Source of the DNA: Trichobilharzia regenti
Lineage: Eukaryota; Platyhelminthes; Trematoda; Strigeidida; Schistosomatidae
DNA: 64,000 bases
Direction of reading: 5' to 3'
NCBI GenBank assembly: GCA_944472135.2
Contig: OX235266.1
Location: 14,611,925-14,675,924, forward strand
Positions 1 through 11,189 of the stretch are shown in pieces. The translations under genes were made by a program, and so were the position numbers. The notes beneath the pieces are model-generated. The model had not been told where the DNA came from, did not search any database, and saw only the letters and a program-made list of their open reading frames with translations. Every line of letters starts with the position of its first letter. The stretch's first letter is position 1.

Positions 1-290
1 TTTGTGATATTAGATGGTTAGAGGCGTTTGGCCACAGGAAGCCTTCGACACCATCTAGGTTTCGTGCTGGTTGGCACTCATCAGTCAGTTAGCAAGGTGT
101 ATCTGCTACCTCGAAGGAGGTCATGTCCCTTCTGAGGAGACTCGAACCCACGTCACCTAGTGAGTGCTGCAGTCAGAGACGGTGCCACCGAGCTATTCGG
201 GCTTGCGATTGACCTCTTGTAGCACTGTAGTGAATACTTTGATTGGACACTAGTAACTAGTATCCGATCAAAGCTTTTCTAAATTTATTA
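1..290 (-). repeat. Dispersed SINE-like repeat, family also at 62385-62705
   Basis: Closely similar to 62385-62705 (shared 'ttagatggttggaggc'-type start, 'cacctaggtttc', 'aaggtgtatctgc' and 'gtgactagtgtccaatc'-type end). On the minus strand near 139-152 it has a B-box-like gggttcgagtc. Partial relatives appear at about 5860-5935 and 47320-47430. Likely a Pol III-derived SINE; cut by the window start. Confidence 0.55.
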
Positions 291-409
291 TATCTTAATT
301 TTAGTTTTTTAAAACGATAAGGAAATCATATTAAACGTTTCACCGTTTATCTAATAAGCTGAAATCTTATGACATAAGTGATTTAAAGTTTTTCATTTTA
401 TGGCCTAAC

Positions 410-665
410 AGTAATGAGTTGGCGACACAGCGGTTAGGACGCTCACCGGCAATGCACATGGCCCAGGGTTCGATCCCCTGCCGCCGACGCACTCCTCCTT
501 TACCTCACTAAGCCAGTAGTAAGACTGGTAAAGAGGAAAGGCTGGGCAAGAAGCTAGCAACCCCATCCTTTAAAAATAATCACCACGGTATAGAAACTTC
601 AAGCCTCTAGCTTGAAGGTACCCTATGTCCCACTGGGAACGTGAAGGAATAAAGGAAAAATGATG
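410..665 (+). repeat. tRNA-derived SINE (type 2)
   Basis: tRNA-like head: A-box-like gcggttaggacgc, then B-box gggttcgatcccc about 35 bp later, followed by a body ending in a short A-rich tail. Relatives occur at about 3480-3690, 10790-11000 and 15555-15745, and a head inserted in minus orientation at 26640-26790. It is not a functional tRNA: no acceptor stem or full cloverleaf. Confidence 0.6.
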
Positions 666-669
666 AATC

Positions 670-1214
670 AGCACCACGTCGAGAATCACTGAGAAGAAAT
701 GAATGCTAATAGAACGTTTAGTTTTGGTTTGAAAGCCTTTAGAAGTGTTTACCCATCACTGCATTAGGAAATCGAACCCAGAATTCTTTGGTTGCTAGGC
801 AAGTATGTTGATGATTCAGCCAGTCAACTGGAATCCAATGTCAAAGGTGAATATCTGTTTCACTGCTGACATGATGGATCCCAACGGTCACAACTTCTCA
901 CTGTAACTTCAGGACAATCGTTCTGTAGTCAGTGATGAGCAGCAGACAGATATCTAATGAATGGACAGTCAACAGTGCCACCTCTTCAGCTGAAACTCCT
1001 GGGTTCGATCTCAAGTGAACGCTGCTTAATGATCTTAAACTAAGACGAAAGAACTGTCCAATGCTCCTCGGCTTTTTATGTTTCTTTAACTAACATCATC
1101 GCGTAATGGGACTTATTGAAATCTCTGCAGAATACAAAATCTGGCTAAGTGCTTACTCTAAATAAACTTGTGGATTATGTAAGGAAAATAAAGGGTAATA
1201 TGGGCGGAAAAATA
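670..1214. other. Intergenic/intronic, no gene seen
   Basis: No coding signal. A lone B-box-like gggttcgatctc near 1002-1014 suggests an old SINE remnant. Confidence 0.4.
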
Positions 1215-1510
1215 TTTTCGGATGTTGGTTTCCAGGGATTTAACTGATGCCGAGTTTGATCGCTGAGTGATTTAAGTCAGAGAACCACTGAAAACCTGAG
1301 AGTAGTGAACAACTCTTTCTTCCTTCCTGAGGACTCTTCTTCCATGCGGAACCATAACTTCATTTGCGGTCGAACTCAGGACTTTTGGTTTATGAGATGA
1401 GCTTGTTGACCATTAAGTCACCGGGACACAATCGAGATTGGTAATTCTGGCTTCTGCAAATTCACGACACACAGCACCACCATCAGCTAATGTCGTCATC
1501 GAGTTTATGC
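1215..1510 (-). repeat. Ribozyme-type SINE (SM-alpha-like), diverged minus copy
   Basis: Reads as the minus-strand SINE described at 22593: tail with a 'ctgattt...agagaaccactg'-type sequence at the left, tRNA-like region with B-box-like ggtcgaactcagg near 1371, and the 'ttctggcttctgcaaattcacgac' head to the right. Hammerhead core decayed. Confidence 0.5.
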
Positions 1511-1955
1511 TCTCATGTTAGACTTGCTGCACCACACAAAATTGGAGCAATAACTGAACGACTGGACTGAAATGTGATCATTTAGAGGTTACAGTTGGCA
1601 GATAACAACTTTATGATCTAAGGATTATGAAAAAATTCAAAACATGCAGTATATAAAAATGTTCTTGGACCAGTTTATAAAAAGTGGTTAGTTTTCAGGA
1701 GTTTCGGTTGATTTTACAGCAAGTGTTTTAAGCACAGAAGCACTAGATCCGGTTATAAACTGTCGGATTTTACGAATAAACGACATGATTAGAAAAGACA
1801 CTGTAAATAGGTTAAACCACTTACATTACCTTACTTAAAGTCACCAAACACTACTCACAACATAAGTGTGAAGTCGATCTGTGCTCTTATACGGGTCAAA
1901 AACGTGCACTACATGTCACAGAAAGGATTCCTAAAAAATTACAGACTTTTGTCAA
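1511..1955. other. No feature seen
   Basis: AT-rich sequence without coding signal or recognised repeat. Confidence 0.3.
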
Positions 1956-2300
1956 CAGCTGTCACCTTCTCTGGCCTCATACTGAAGACGGCCAGAAAAA
2001 ATTAGCAACCAGAAACTGCCACTGCCAGCAAACCGACAGGCAAGAGCCCATAGCTCAACACATATGTAGGAGAAAATGGAGATGGATCGGTCATACACTG
2101 AGAAAACCGTCGAATAACGTCACGCGCCAAGCAGGTCATCATTCGAGTGGAACCCATATGAGAAGCGACGAGTGGTTCGTCAGTGCGAGGGTGACATGGA
2201 GGAGATCATGTGACAAATAGATGAGAGAGTTTCAGCAGTTGTGGAGCGAGCCAGCTGAAGAGGACAGCAGAGAAGAGAAGGAAGTGGAGATGTGTTGCTT
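1956..2300 (+). mobile_element. RTE-type non-LTR retrotransposon, 3' end fragment (family A)
   Basis: Translation gives RRKWRWIGHTLRKPS, then an Arg-rich stretch resembling the SARVTWRRSC of other copies. This 'W.GH.lR...N.TR....W...GkR.rGRP..TWRR' tail follows the reverse transcriptase in RTE/SR2-like elements. Stops and frameshifts are present. Other family A copies: 9660-10620(-), 14770-15430(+), 29128-30720(-), 34275-35955(both). Confidence 0.65.
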
Positions 2301-2319
2301 GACAGTTAAACTGAGTCAG

Positions 2320-2615
2320 GTAGGGAGATGCAGACTCCCAGGTTGGGGCCCTCGGGACTCTAGGAATCAATGGCTGGAGACAATAGGTGACATGTCTCAA
2401 AATCGTTGTCAATGGCACAGATGTATTCAGTCTCTGTAATCTTTCATATTCCTTTCTACCATTACCCATTCTGTTTCACTCTTATACTTGTCAAACTCTA
2501 TTGATTCTCTTGACTCATCTTCTTGTCTACGTTTGTGTGCTATTTGGAAGGTGGCAACTTGAACTGGTGCACTTCGGTGCCAAGTTCTATGTTGAATCCA
2601 GATAGACAGACAGAA
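2320..2615 (+). mobile_element. RTE-type retrotransposon 3' end (family B)
   Basis: Contains the family B C-terminus 'WLETIGDMSQNRCQW' then RCIQSL, and the common 3' region ending near 'ggtggcaacttgaactggtgc' and 'ttctatgttgaa'. Same tail recurs at 14010-14690(+), 39590-40385(+) and 61300-62310(-). Confidence 0.6.
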
Positions 2616-3475
2616 CCAAAAGGAATAATAATAAAAGTATAAATACTACTCACAAGAAACATTATTTTGCCTGTCGATTAAAGGTGAATATTTCACAAAT
2701 GAACATCATTTCAAATGCTACTGAAAACCTAGAAGCATTGGACAATTGTTTCAGTTTAATCTGAAACTTCTGTGGAAGTGTTAATCAATGGCCTAATGAG
2801 GAACCTAATTCAATTTCTTCAGATCACGGTATGAAAATATTATCATATTCGTTATTCTCATAATAACCCAGGGTATAATCTACGTGACTCCATAAATGTC
2901 AATCAAGAAAGCGAGCGAAATACACTTCTTATCGATGACAGTAGTCAGTAAGAAATCCCGTCAAACAGCAGTGTAAGCTAACCAGGTCGAAATGGTCTGT
3001 CTATATACACTAGTTGACTGATTCCTCCTTTCGACACTGACCTGGTCAGTGATGAGGATGGATTAACGAAGGTTAAAGAGCCCAGTTTGTTGGAACCAAC
3101 CGAATTTTGACTAGTTAATTGAATGAACTGAATAAAATTGGTCATTTGTAAATAACACGGTTACCTGTAAGGAAGGATTCACCATAGTCTCGGCTCTCTG
3201 AACTGAGTAAAATCTGGGTATGCGACTGATCGAATCAACTCCAAACCAAAGAATAAGCCTTCTGATGCTTGGATCACTTTGTTCTGGATAGTAAGTTCCA
3301 CTGTTTGATGTGCAGAATTTTCAACCAGTCATTTGAAAAGGCAGAACATGCTGTTCTGAATATTTTACCAATGAATCATGATGTTAGTAGGAATCGAATA
3401 GCCACAACATCCGACTGCTAATGATGAACAGTATTTAATTTTATTGATCACTGTCTACCTTCACATTCTGTATTT
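2616..3475. other. No gene seen
   Basis: AT-rich; no sustained coding similarity and no repeat I can name. Confidence 0.3.
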
Positions 3476-3479
3476 CAAT

Positions 3480-3690
3480 GATAGGATACCAAAGAGCCAG
3501 TTACTTGATCCAGGGTTCGACTCCTGGCCGAAGCACTCCTACACCTCAGTAAGTTTCCTAGAAATTAATAAGTCTGAGAAAGAGGGAAGGTTGGGCGTGA
3601 GACTAGAGCAATTCCACCTCATAAAAGAAACAACACCGCGACTACTAAAGTCCTTCGACTAGGAACCAAATGTCCGATTCGGAGCACAAA
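3480..3690 (+). repeat. tRNA-derived SINE (type 2), diverged
   Basis: B-box cagggttcgactcctgg near 3510, then the 'cactcctac.cctcagtaag' and 'gaaagagggaaggttggg' body shared with 410-665 and 15555-15745. Confidence 0.5.
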
Positions 3691-4524
3691 GTAATTAAAC
3701 AAAAAAACACCTTCCGAATTTCGCTTTCTGAAACTCATCTGTGGCGCGAACAAATTGGAGGGAGTTTTTTTTAGAGTTTTATCAGCTATCGGATAGATAA
3801 CGTGTTCGTCCAATAATCTAGAAAGATCGTGGCATACTTCTTAGTTTTCTACAAATTTTTCTTTCCAAAACCTATCCAGCTGAAGTTACACTACTCTTTC
3901 CTTTATTTATAATATATGATTTGCTTGTGATGCTGGAAATGGTGACCAAGAAATTAGGCATAGAAACGTGATGTTATATATACACTTCTAATCGGTTGAG
4001 ATGAGTAGTTAGGTACCACTAATTTAACCCAGTAGTACTTCCTAGGCAAATTGTAACGATCTAAACACTAGATGACCGTTTCGCCTGCTTGACTTAGCTC
4101 AGAATGTCAAATCATTTGGAACCAGCCGGTTAGCTAGACGCGGCGAATTCACAGTTCCTACAGTTCAAGTTGAAATTTCCCTGTCTGGTGTGTTTACATC
4201 ACCTCTATCAGATTACAACTCACTAATATTTTGGTGTGAATGGTATCCAACTACTTATTTCAGCCAGTCAATCAGTAGTATATTGTCTCATATAAATAAA
4301 TAACCTAGTAAGCAGATTAATAATGAATTCCATTTGTAAACAAAAGCATTAATGAATAAATCTTACCTGTTTAGCCTACCCCATCCATATATATGTGTCT
4401 ATACAGATTTGAAAACAAAGCAAAAGACAGATGAACTTTATGCTTGTCTAATGTAAATGTATGCATATATAATACTACTATTCTCTGAATGAAATCAGTA
4501 AGTATGCATTGTAATTTATCTAAA
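3691..4524. other. No gene seen
   Basis: AT-rich intronic or intergenic sequence. A SINE-like stretch near 4100-4200 is too diverged to call. Confidence 0.3.
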
Positions 4525-5625
4525 GAGAGTTACTACGAGTTTGAACAAGGATTGGTATCATCAGTTAGAGAGAGAGAATCATTGAAAGTCACCACTGGAG
4601 TACTGGACAGTCAGTTGTTTTATCAGCCTAGTTTGGGAATCATCGGTAGTACACACACCCACACTATGGGGTTCAAATGGTCTACGAGCTTGTCTTGTAA
4701 CTGAAGGGTCGTGGGTTCGAACCCCATAGCGTGAGTGCGTACTACCGATGATTCCAAAAATAAGATGAGACAGCTTTCCTGTACTTCATCACTGGCTTCC
4801 AATGGTTCTCTAATTGATAACAATCTGTGGTCAAACTCGTAAAAATAAATCTAATCCTTACAAATCACCTGTTGAAAATTAATGCTCGCTACTGACTCGC
4901 TAAAGGACAGAGTTTCCTGAAGTTCAAGTGAGAAGTCGTGACCGGTGATGTCCAACCAGTCAAGTGTGAGGATGGTTGGTGGTCGTGGTAAACCACGAAT
5001 TGGTAGAAGTCAGAATTCATTGAGTAAAGAAAGTTCCAGAGCTGAATGGTATACGAACTTGCCTTGTAACAGGAAGGTTTTGGGTTTGAACCCTAGAGGT
5101 GTGGGTGCGTACTGATGATGGTTCCCAAACTAGGCTGATGGAACATCTGCTCAGTAATCCAGTGGTGATTTTCAATGGTCCTCTAACTGACGATATCAAT
5201 CCTTGGTTATACTCAAAAAGAAAAACAAATCTAATTCTTATAAACCAACTCTTGAAAATTAATCCGATACTCACTGGTGAAAACTGGCTACAGAACAGAG
5301 TTTCCTGGAGTTTTATTGATAAGTCATTAATATTAAGTGTTCATACTGACCGGGAATAAGGACAAATGCTCGCCATCGATGATATTGGCAGGTTGTTGGC
5401 GCTAAAGCCATGAATTTTTGTAGAGGTTAGAATTCACAGGTTGGCTATTGAGTCAGATTCCGGTGGTTGAATGATCTGCAAGCTTGCTTTTTAACCGGAA
5501 GATCTTGGATTCCATGCTTGGTGGTGGTTGCATACTTCCGATGAGTTACAGACTAGGACGAAACAGCTGTCTAGTATACTCCCAACTGGTTTTCAATGGT
5601 TCTCTAAATGATAAAGAAAAGTAAA
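4525..5625. repeat. Tandem array of ribozyme-type SINE with inverted leading arm
   Basis: 4525-4670 is a minus arm joined head-to-head at about 4671 to a plus unit. Plus units then follow head-to-tail: decayed ribozyme segments start near 4731, 5107 and 5527, about 376 and 420 bp apart. Between them lies the order tail (ccttacaaaccaactcttga type), head (actcact.g.gactggc type), A box, B box. B boxes are gggttcgaacccc (4712), gggtttgaaccct (5082) and a decayed third. Cores are degenerate; the third (5527-5578) keeps GATGAG, GGAC, GAAA and CAGCTGTC. Confidence 0.65.
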
Positions 5626-5724
5626 AAAAGGAGAGAAGTACTAATCTTAATTGGCTTAAGAAACATGCACTCTGCAGATTCTTGATGACTGTTTTCATTT
5701 GGAGAATACATGAACTGTCCATTG

Positions 5725-5830
5725 AATCGGGTCCCATTGGTTAAATGGTCTACGAGCTTGGTTTATAACCGGAAGGTCATGGGTTCGAACCCCATAGTGT
5801 GGGTGCGTACTGTCGATGATTCTGAATTCA
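5725..5830 (+). repeat. Ribozyme-type SINE fragment
   Basis: Covers the A-box (tggttaaatggtctacg), the B-box gggttcgaacccc and the start of the ribozyme region (gcgtactgtcgatgattc), then breaks off. Confidence 0.65.
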
Positions 5831-6059
5831 TTTTAAAAAGTTAGATGTGATTGATGCTATGTGCCTGGCTTAGATAGAAACCGTGTCTGTTGGTAAGGTG
5901 CATCTATAATCTTGAAAGAACTCATTTCTCCATATAACTTTTCTGCTTAAAAACGTGACTCTTATGGCCTTTGTAATAATTTGATTCGAGTATTTCAAAT
6001 CTGGATGAGTTGATATTATTTAATTATAGCATTTTCAGTGTGTGAACATTGCAACAATT

Positions 6060-6190
6060 TCGTAGAGGAGTCAGTGAAAAGCGGACTTCAAATGAGCATA
6101 CAGAAGGCACAGGTAATGAAGGTAACTAATCACCACCACCACCACCTCCAACAATCAGCAGTCAGAATCTAATAGAAGTCACAGCTTTCA
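6060..6190 (+). mobile_element. RTE-type fragment (family A RT thumb region)
   Basis: Translation ESVKSGLQMSIQKAQVMKVT matches the 'a.evGLQVNIeKTEVMKv' block just after the YADD region in family A elements (compare VAKTGLQVNIEQTEVMKLAN within 10185-10598). Short and isolated. Confidence 0.5.
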
Positions 6191-6234
6191 TTAAAATGGA
6201 CGATTATCATTGTCTAAATTACATACGGGATGAA

Positions 6235-7115
6235 TGAGGAAATCAAAACAAGTGATGATTCAGCGAAGAGACTCTTTTCAACGAATTTATCCTGCATGGT
6301 AACGAAGAGGTGGAAGTGGAGCAATAAGAAGCGCGATCATTGAACGGAACATCTGGTCAATAATGATCACCCTATCTCTATAGCCTCTGACTTTAATGTC
6401 ATCTACAAGGCAAAGAGTAATCACTAAGTACCCAACTCATCTGTATTGCTGAAGCCATCTTTGGCTAGCGAAACAGAAAAGCCAAATCTCTGTGTACAGA
6501 AAGAAGTTCGTTCAACCCCTCCAACTTTCATGGTCTTAATCCCTCTACGCTAAAATATGGTAATCCCCAATCATATTTTGGCTCTACCAATTTTTTTCAT
6601 TTTGTTTATTCAGTTTGTATCCTCTTCCTTTATTACAATGTCAATTGTTACCACTATTACTATTCTCACTTTGAACTGTCCCCGGTATTATTTCACTTTT
6701 TCCATTTGTCATTCTAAATCAATTCTTTTTTACAACGATAAATTCTATGCTATTAAATTTCACACAATATTACGTAACGTTTTTTGTTTTATTCGACTTG
6801 TCTACTAATCCTATAATTGCACACCCCCTTTTTCAAGTTCTACCCATCCTATGAACTATTCTATATATGACATTAATTTGTTTTGCCACTTGACACTTAA
6901 CTATGATTATAATCACAAGCATTTTAGTTTTAATTGCATTTCATACTACTACTACTACTATTATTATTATTTTATGCATTCACACTTATGATTCAATTCC
7001 CTCAGCGGATATAACTTCTTAAAAACCATATACACATACGATTGTACAGCTTGATGATAAATTCGTTGTTGAAAAGAGTCTCTTCGCTGAATCATCACTT
7101 GTTTTGATTTTCTAT
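6235..7115 (+). mobile_element. Penelope-like element 3' end with inverted tail copy
   Basis: About 6440-6535 encodes the decayed PLE C-terminus (KAKSLCTERSSFNP, equivalent to 'kPnLCvQKkFVqpl'), followed by a ~500-bp T-rich 3' UTR. 7050-7115 is the element's end, carrying a ribozyme-like string (cttgatgataaattcgttgttgaaaag). 6241-6300 is an inverted copy of that end: 'gcgaagagactcttttcaac' versus its complement near 7065-7090. So a 5'-truncated PLE carries its own 3' end inverted at the truncation point. Confidence 0.65.
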
Positions 7116-7384
7116 ATGTTACAATGGAAATTTTCCATGAGTTAACAAATGAGCATGTCAAAGCCCCCTCCCTATGGTCGCTGAAGTAAGACAAATCTTT
7201 ACTACTTCGAAACACTCCATGAAAATCTGCTCCGCTGAGCATAGGAAACGAGACCCGAATTTTAAACCCTAATGTGAAATTAGTCACTGCTTCAATACAT
7301 GGTTCACGGAAGTTGTCCACGCCACTTTAGAAGCATTTTTCAAAGGACTAATACAGTCTCCCATCAAGAGCTGTCGTAGCTTTT

Positions 7385-7620
7385 TAATGCTTAATGTTGA
7401 GTGATTTGGAGATACGCTTAGGAGACCATTGAGTGATATCACCCGTCAGTGTGTCCAGAGTAATGCAGATGGGAAACGAAGGGGGCAGACATCCATTTTT
7501 ATTGTGACATGAAGAAGACTGTGCAAAAAGAGGAGATGACAGCTTGTAAGTGATTGTGGAACCAGCCAAAGAAAACTGAAAAGAATAAGGTGAAATGGGT
7601 ATTTGCCAGTGAAGTCTTAT
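7385..7620 (+). mobile_element. RTE-type 3' fragment, degenerate
   Basis: Reads RSPLSDITRQCVQSNADGKR then RGQTSIF, a decayed form of the RTE tail 'R.pSs.ITRQAl.WNpeGKRkrGRP'. It ends about 200 bp before the first receptor exon. Confidence 0.5.
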
Positions 7621-7818
7621 GTTCCCAATGAAAAATGATAAAGACAATAATAGCACCGCGCTTTCATCATGCTATGAATATCAGGCAGGCGGATGTTCTG
7701 CCTTGATTTCATTTAATATTTATGCATCTATCTATGTACTTCTGTGTTTATTTGTAGTTGAAAGGCGTAAAATGACTAACATAATTTTTTTTTCACTCTA
7801 TTGTTTTGTGTATTTTAG

Positions 7819-7938
7819 TATGTAAAAGTGAATACACTTGGAGAGATATTACTTTACCCTGGAGAATTCTAATGAAAAATCTCAATCCACAGTGTACACA
7901 TCTATTAGGAAATTTAATTATCTCTGGATTAGATCAAG
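7819..7938 (+). CDS. EGFR: EGFR-like exon: start of receptor L domain 1
   Basis: Translated from an acceptor (tattttag) to a donor (gtaaga), it gives VCKSEYTWRDITLPW, then about 10 residues later CTHLLGNLIISGLDQ. This matches the mature N-terminus of EGFR: a first Cys, a spacer, then the 'C..vlGNLei' turn that opens the L1 beta-helix (human EGFR has CEVVLGNLEI here). The exon begins with two bases completing a codon and ends with one base (phase 1-1, 120 bp). It is too short for simple ORF finding and was found by reading across the splice sites. It joins the 18162 exon as GLDQ-EDDVTLLENIEEISGY, which reproduces the EGFR L1 order. A signal-peptide exon must precede it. Confidence 0.85.
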
Positions 7939-8239
7939 GTAAGACAGTGTAAATATGAAATCTTGTTGTTTCTATTATGATTATGATTATGATTCATTCT
8001 TTGCATTATGAACTGAACATTGGACTCCATTCAACTAAGTTCTCTGTTACTTCTTTCATATGATTTCAAGATTGTCTATAAGCCTTCATTTCTCCTTCAC
8101 ATGATTTTGTTTCACGTCACCCTCGCGTCTAAGCCCATCTCATCAATTCTTATGCACATTTCATTTAAGGGCTTCGTGTGTTATGTCAATCAAATTGACT
8201 CCTCCACATATGTTCAGCTTATCTCCATGTTTGTGGGAT
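7939..8239. other. Intron 1 start, no other feature
   Basis: Sequence following the donor of exon 7819-7938; no repeat recognised. Confidence 0.3.
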
Positions 8240-8251
8240 AATAAGTTAGTT

Positions 8252-8613
8252 CAAGTTTTGGTTTGTAGGGATTTGACTGGTTACAGGGTTTCATCATGAG
8301 CTGACATTGGTTAGAGAACCATTGGAAACCATCGGGTGTGAGGACAAATACTCGGCGAAGACATTGGCTAGTGATCGCGCTATATCGTGAATTGGCAAAA
8401 GTTAGAATTCATGGGCTGGCCATTGGATCGGTTGGGTCGCAGTGGCTTAATGGTATACGAGCTTGTCTTGTAACTGGAAGGATGTGAGTTCGAACTCTGG
8501 CGGTGAGTGCGTACTGCTGACGATTCCCAAACTAGGCTGATGAAACAGCTTTCCAGCACTCCCAGCTGGTTTTACAATGGTTGTTTAACCAATGTCAGCT
8601 CATGATGAAATCC
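8252..8613. repeat. Head-to-head SINE pair with 12-bp target duplication
   Basis: Left minus arm is short (about 8252-8330); right plus arm (about 8331-8613) has A-box tggcttaatggtatacg, a B-box near 8488 and a ribozyme segment with CTGACGA and GAAA but a disrupted stem II. The insertion is bounded by the exact repeat aataagttagtt at 8240-8251 and 8614-8625. Confidence 0.75.
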
Positions 8614-8956
8614 AATAAGTTAGTTGTTTTCGGTAGGTTTGCTGCCAAAATTCCTTGTTGATTAGCCCTTCCAACACATCATCTGAACTTTAGTATAGGC
8701 CGGAGATAGCTTCTGATGATAGTCTGGAATAGCCTGTTGGAGATGCTTTTGGTCACTTGCCTGCCAAGTCTTTGGACCATGTAGGATTACTGACTTGACT
8801 TGAAACTAACGTTTAAAATTCGCAACTTAATCCTTGTGTTGAGATCTGCACACAGATTTCAGGATTGTGAGGGCCAGTCTTGCTTTTCAAATCCTATCTG
8901 ACTTCAATATCGAAATACAATTCACAAATTAATTAAAATATCAACACAGTTTATAA

Positions 8957-9400
8957 AATAGCTCTGCGAATAGATTTTGTTTGTCCTTTACTTAACCACT
9001 ATGCTGGGTGATGTTCGGAAATTCGACGAGAAACACGCCTAAGTGTAACTGCTCCTGTGGAAGCAGTTACATTGCCCATACAATTAGGCGTGTTTCTCAT
9101 CGGATTTTCGAATATCATCCTGCGGGGTTAAGTAAAAGACCAACAAAATTCACTCGAAGCGCTATTCTATTTCATCTTGTGGATACAGAACACAAGACTG
9201 ACGTTAACCAGGCAGCTTTCAGGGTCATTTACCGCATACCAACCAACAAATCTCAATTTTGCCTTAAGACTTCGACTACTAAATATTGCTAAGGCTGGCT
9301 GTCGGGATCCATATTAACAAGCCTAATTTGTGTATCCAAAAGAAGTTAGTTCAGACATTATCCTTACCCCATTGGCCATCTAGGTTTGAATGATCATGAA
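8957..9400 (+). mobile_element. Penelope-like element, GIY-YIG domain fragment with fold-back 5' end
   Basis: Plus-strand coding remnant reads CNCSCGSSYIAHTIRRVSHR, an altered GIY-YIG start (compare CSCGARYVGRTQRLLSKR), then a frameshifted C-terminus with NKPNLCIQKKLVQTLSL near 9315-9365. 8957-9052 is an inverted copy of 9059-9172, so the 5' end is a near-perfect hairpin with its turn near 9055. It has no RT palm domain. Confidence 0.75.
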
Positions 9401-9659
9401 TTTTTGTGGAATTGTCCTAATTTTAGTTTATATTCTGTTTGTGATTATATTTTAGACATCTTTAATGAACTGTAACTCCATTGTGATCTTAGTTAACAAA
9501 TCAATATTATTTAAAAAAAAACACTAATATTGTTATTGACTACTAATCTAGAATATTCTATGTATATAAACATATACGTGTATAACTCTAGAGCCAGAAG
9601 AGGAAATTATCGAGAGGGAGATATTCTTCTTTGCTCAATTATTTTTGTTTTATTATTAT

Positions 9660-10620
9660 TACTCCCTTAGGTTCTGATTGGAACGTAGGTCTTCAGCAGC
9701 ACATCTACACTTTTTTCTCTTCTCTGCTGTCCTCTTTAGCTGGATACATGATCGCCCATTATCTCTCGTCTCATCCTCACTACATACTGTTCTCTATGTC
9801 ACCCTTATACCGATGGCCCACTCGTCGTTTCTCATTCAGACTACACTAGAGGGACTGACAAGTGATATCATTCAACGACCTCATCAACGTATGCCTGACC
9901 CATCTCCATTTTCTCCTACATATATGTTGAACAATCGGCGCTTGGTTGGTTCACTCCCAGAGTTTCTGGCTGCTGATTCTTTCTGGCGGGCTGGTCATTT
10001 GATCTTCAGTGTGGAGTGAGCGAAGGAGGAAGCTGCTGATAAAAGTCTGCAATCGCCCTTTGGAAATCCTTTTTGTGACACAGTGTTCAAGTCTTTGACC
10101 GTATAAAAAGGACCGACTCTTGTTCTTTACGCTAAGACACTGAAGAAGATTTCCAAACTGATTTCAGGTTGATGAAGGCGTATCTTACCTTTCCAATTCT
10201 GACTTGCTTTGACATCTCTTCATCCGTTCCGCCTGTAGTTGAAACGACGCTTCCTGACCAGATAAGTGAAGGCGACCTCTGTTAAATGTCTCTCCTACTG
10301 ATTGGTTGGCTAGCTTCATTACCTCCGTCTGCTCTATGTTCACCTGGAGTCCTGTCTTTGCCACCTGCTTCTCTAGCCAGTTTTTCGGTTTTCGTTTTGC
10401 TGTAAGTTCATATCTTCTGGAGTCTTCTTGTCGATCAGTGCAGCGTACTCCTGTCTCCTGGCTCCTCACAGTCTGAAGCATAATGCAGTCTACCACAATT
10501 AAGAATATCATCGGTGATAATAGACAGCCAGCCAGCCAGCCTTGTCTTACTCCAGTATTCACTTCAAACACTTCACTGAGTTTTTCGTTGTGGATCACCT
10601 AGCACGTGGAGTTATAAGAT
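9660..10620 (-). mobile_element. RTE-type retrotransposon fragment (family A), minus
   Basis: Minus strand reads NTGVRQGW..GCLLSPMIFL near 10530-10565 (RT motif B region), VVDCIMLQT, then TGLQVNIEQTEVMKLANQ, and runs to the 3' tail by about 9660. The YADD motif falls in a frame-disrupted stretch. Non-autonomous, 5'-truncated. Confidence 0.75.
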
Positions 10621-10789
10621 TTTTAATGGTTAGCATCACCTCATGACAAAATTATTTCCTCAAGTCATTAACTTAGTCATGAAATTTCTCAGTTGGTTAT
10701 TCAGTTTTGTAGCTGTTTTTTTCAGTTACATAAAATGCAATTATGGTACAATCGAAGATACGCATTTATCGCATTTAGGGATTCTCAGC

Positions 10790-11000
10790 TTCATTGATGT
10801 TTCAATGGTAGAATGTCTGTCAACCATGAGTGTGGTTCCATTTCGATTCCTGGCTGATGCCCTCTTAAAATCTCGCTTAGTTTGCTAGCCGGTAAATAAA
10901 GTCGAAGGAACAGTGCAGGTAGGTAAATGAGTGGACAACATCACCTCCACGGAAACTTCAAATCCTAAAACCTTACATCCCACTACAAATGCAAATGAGA
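10790..11000 (+). repeat. tRNA-derived SINE (type 2), decayed
   Basis: A-box-like tggtagaatgtct, B-box-like atttcgattcctggc, then the body 'aatcctaaaaccttacatcccac' similar to the end of 410-665. Confidence 0.4.
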
Positions 11001-11189
11001 TAAATTAGTGATGACCTTAGTGAAACTTGAACCAAGTATATATCATTTTCAATTCCAAAGTCTTATCTATTAGATTAGTGTACTAAAATAGAGTTACCTC
11101 TTATGTAATAAGTATATTTTCTATGGTTTTTATTATTAGTTTCACAATATCAAGTAGGAATCACTTAAAAATAGATTACGAACTACTGA

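Noticed and set aside
4671..5330. Intact hammerheads in the tandem SINE array
   Set aside because: Cores read CCGATGA or lack the CTGANGA order and stem II is broken; kept only as ribozyme relics.
6557..6808. Hydrophobic N-terminus that could be the receptor signal peptide exon
   Set aside because: It lies in the 3' UTR of a PLE fragment (C-terminal block directly upstream at 6440-6535), and no donor in the required phase 1 follows it.
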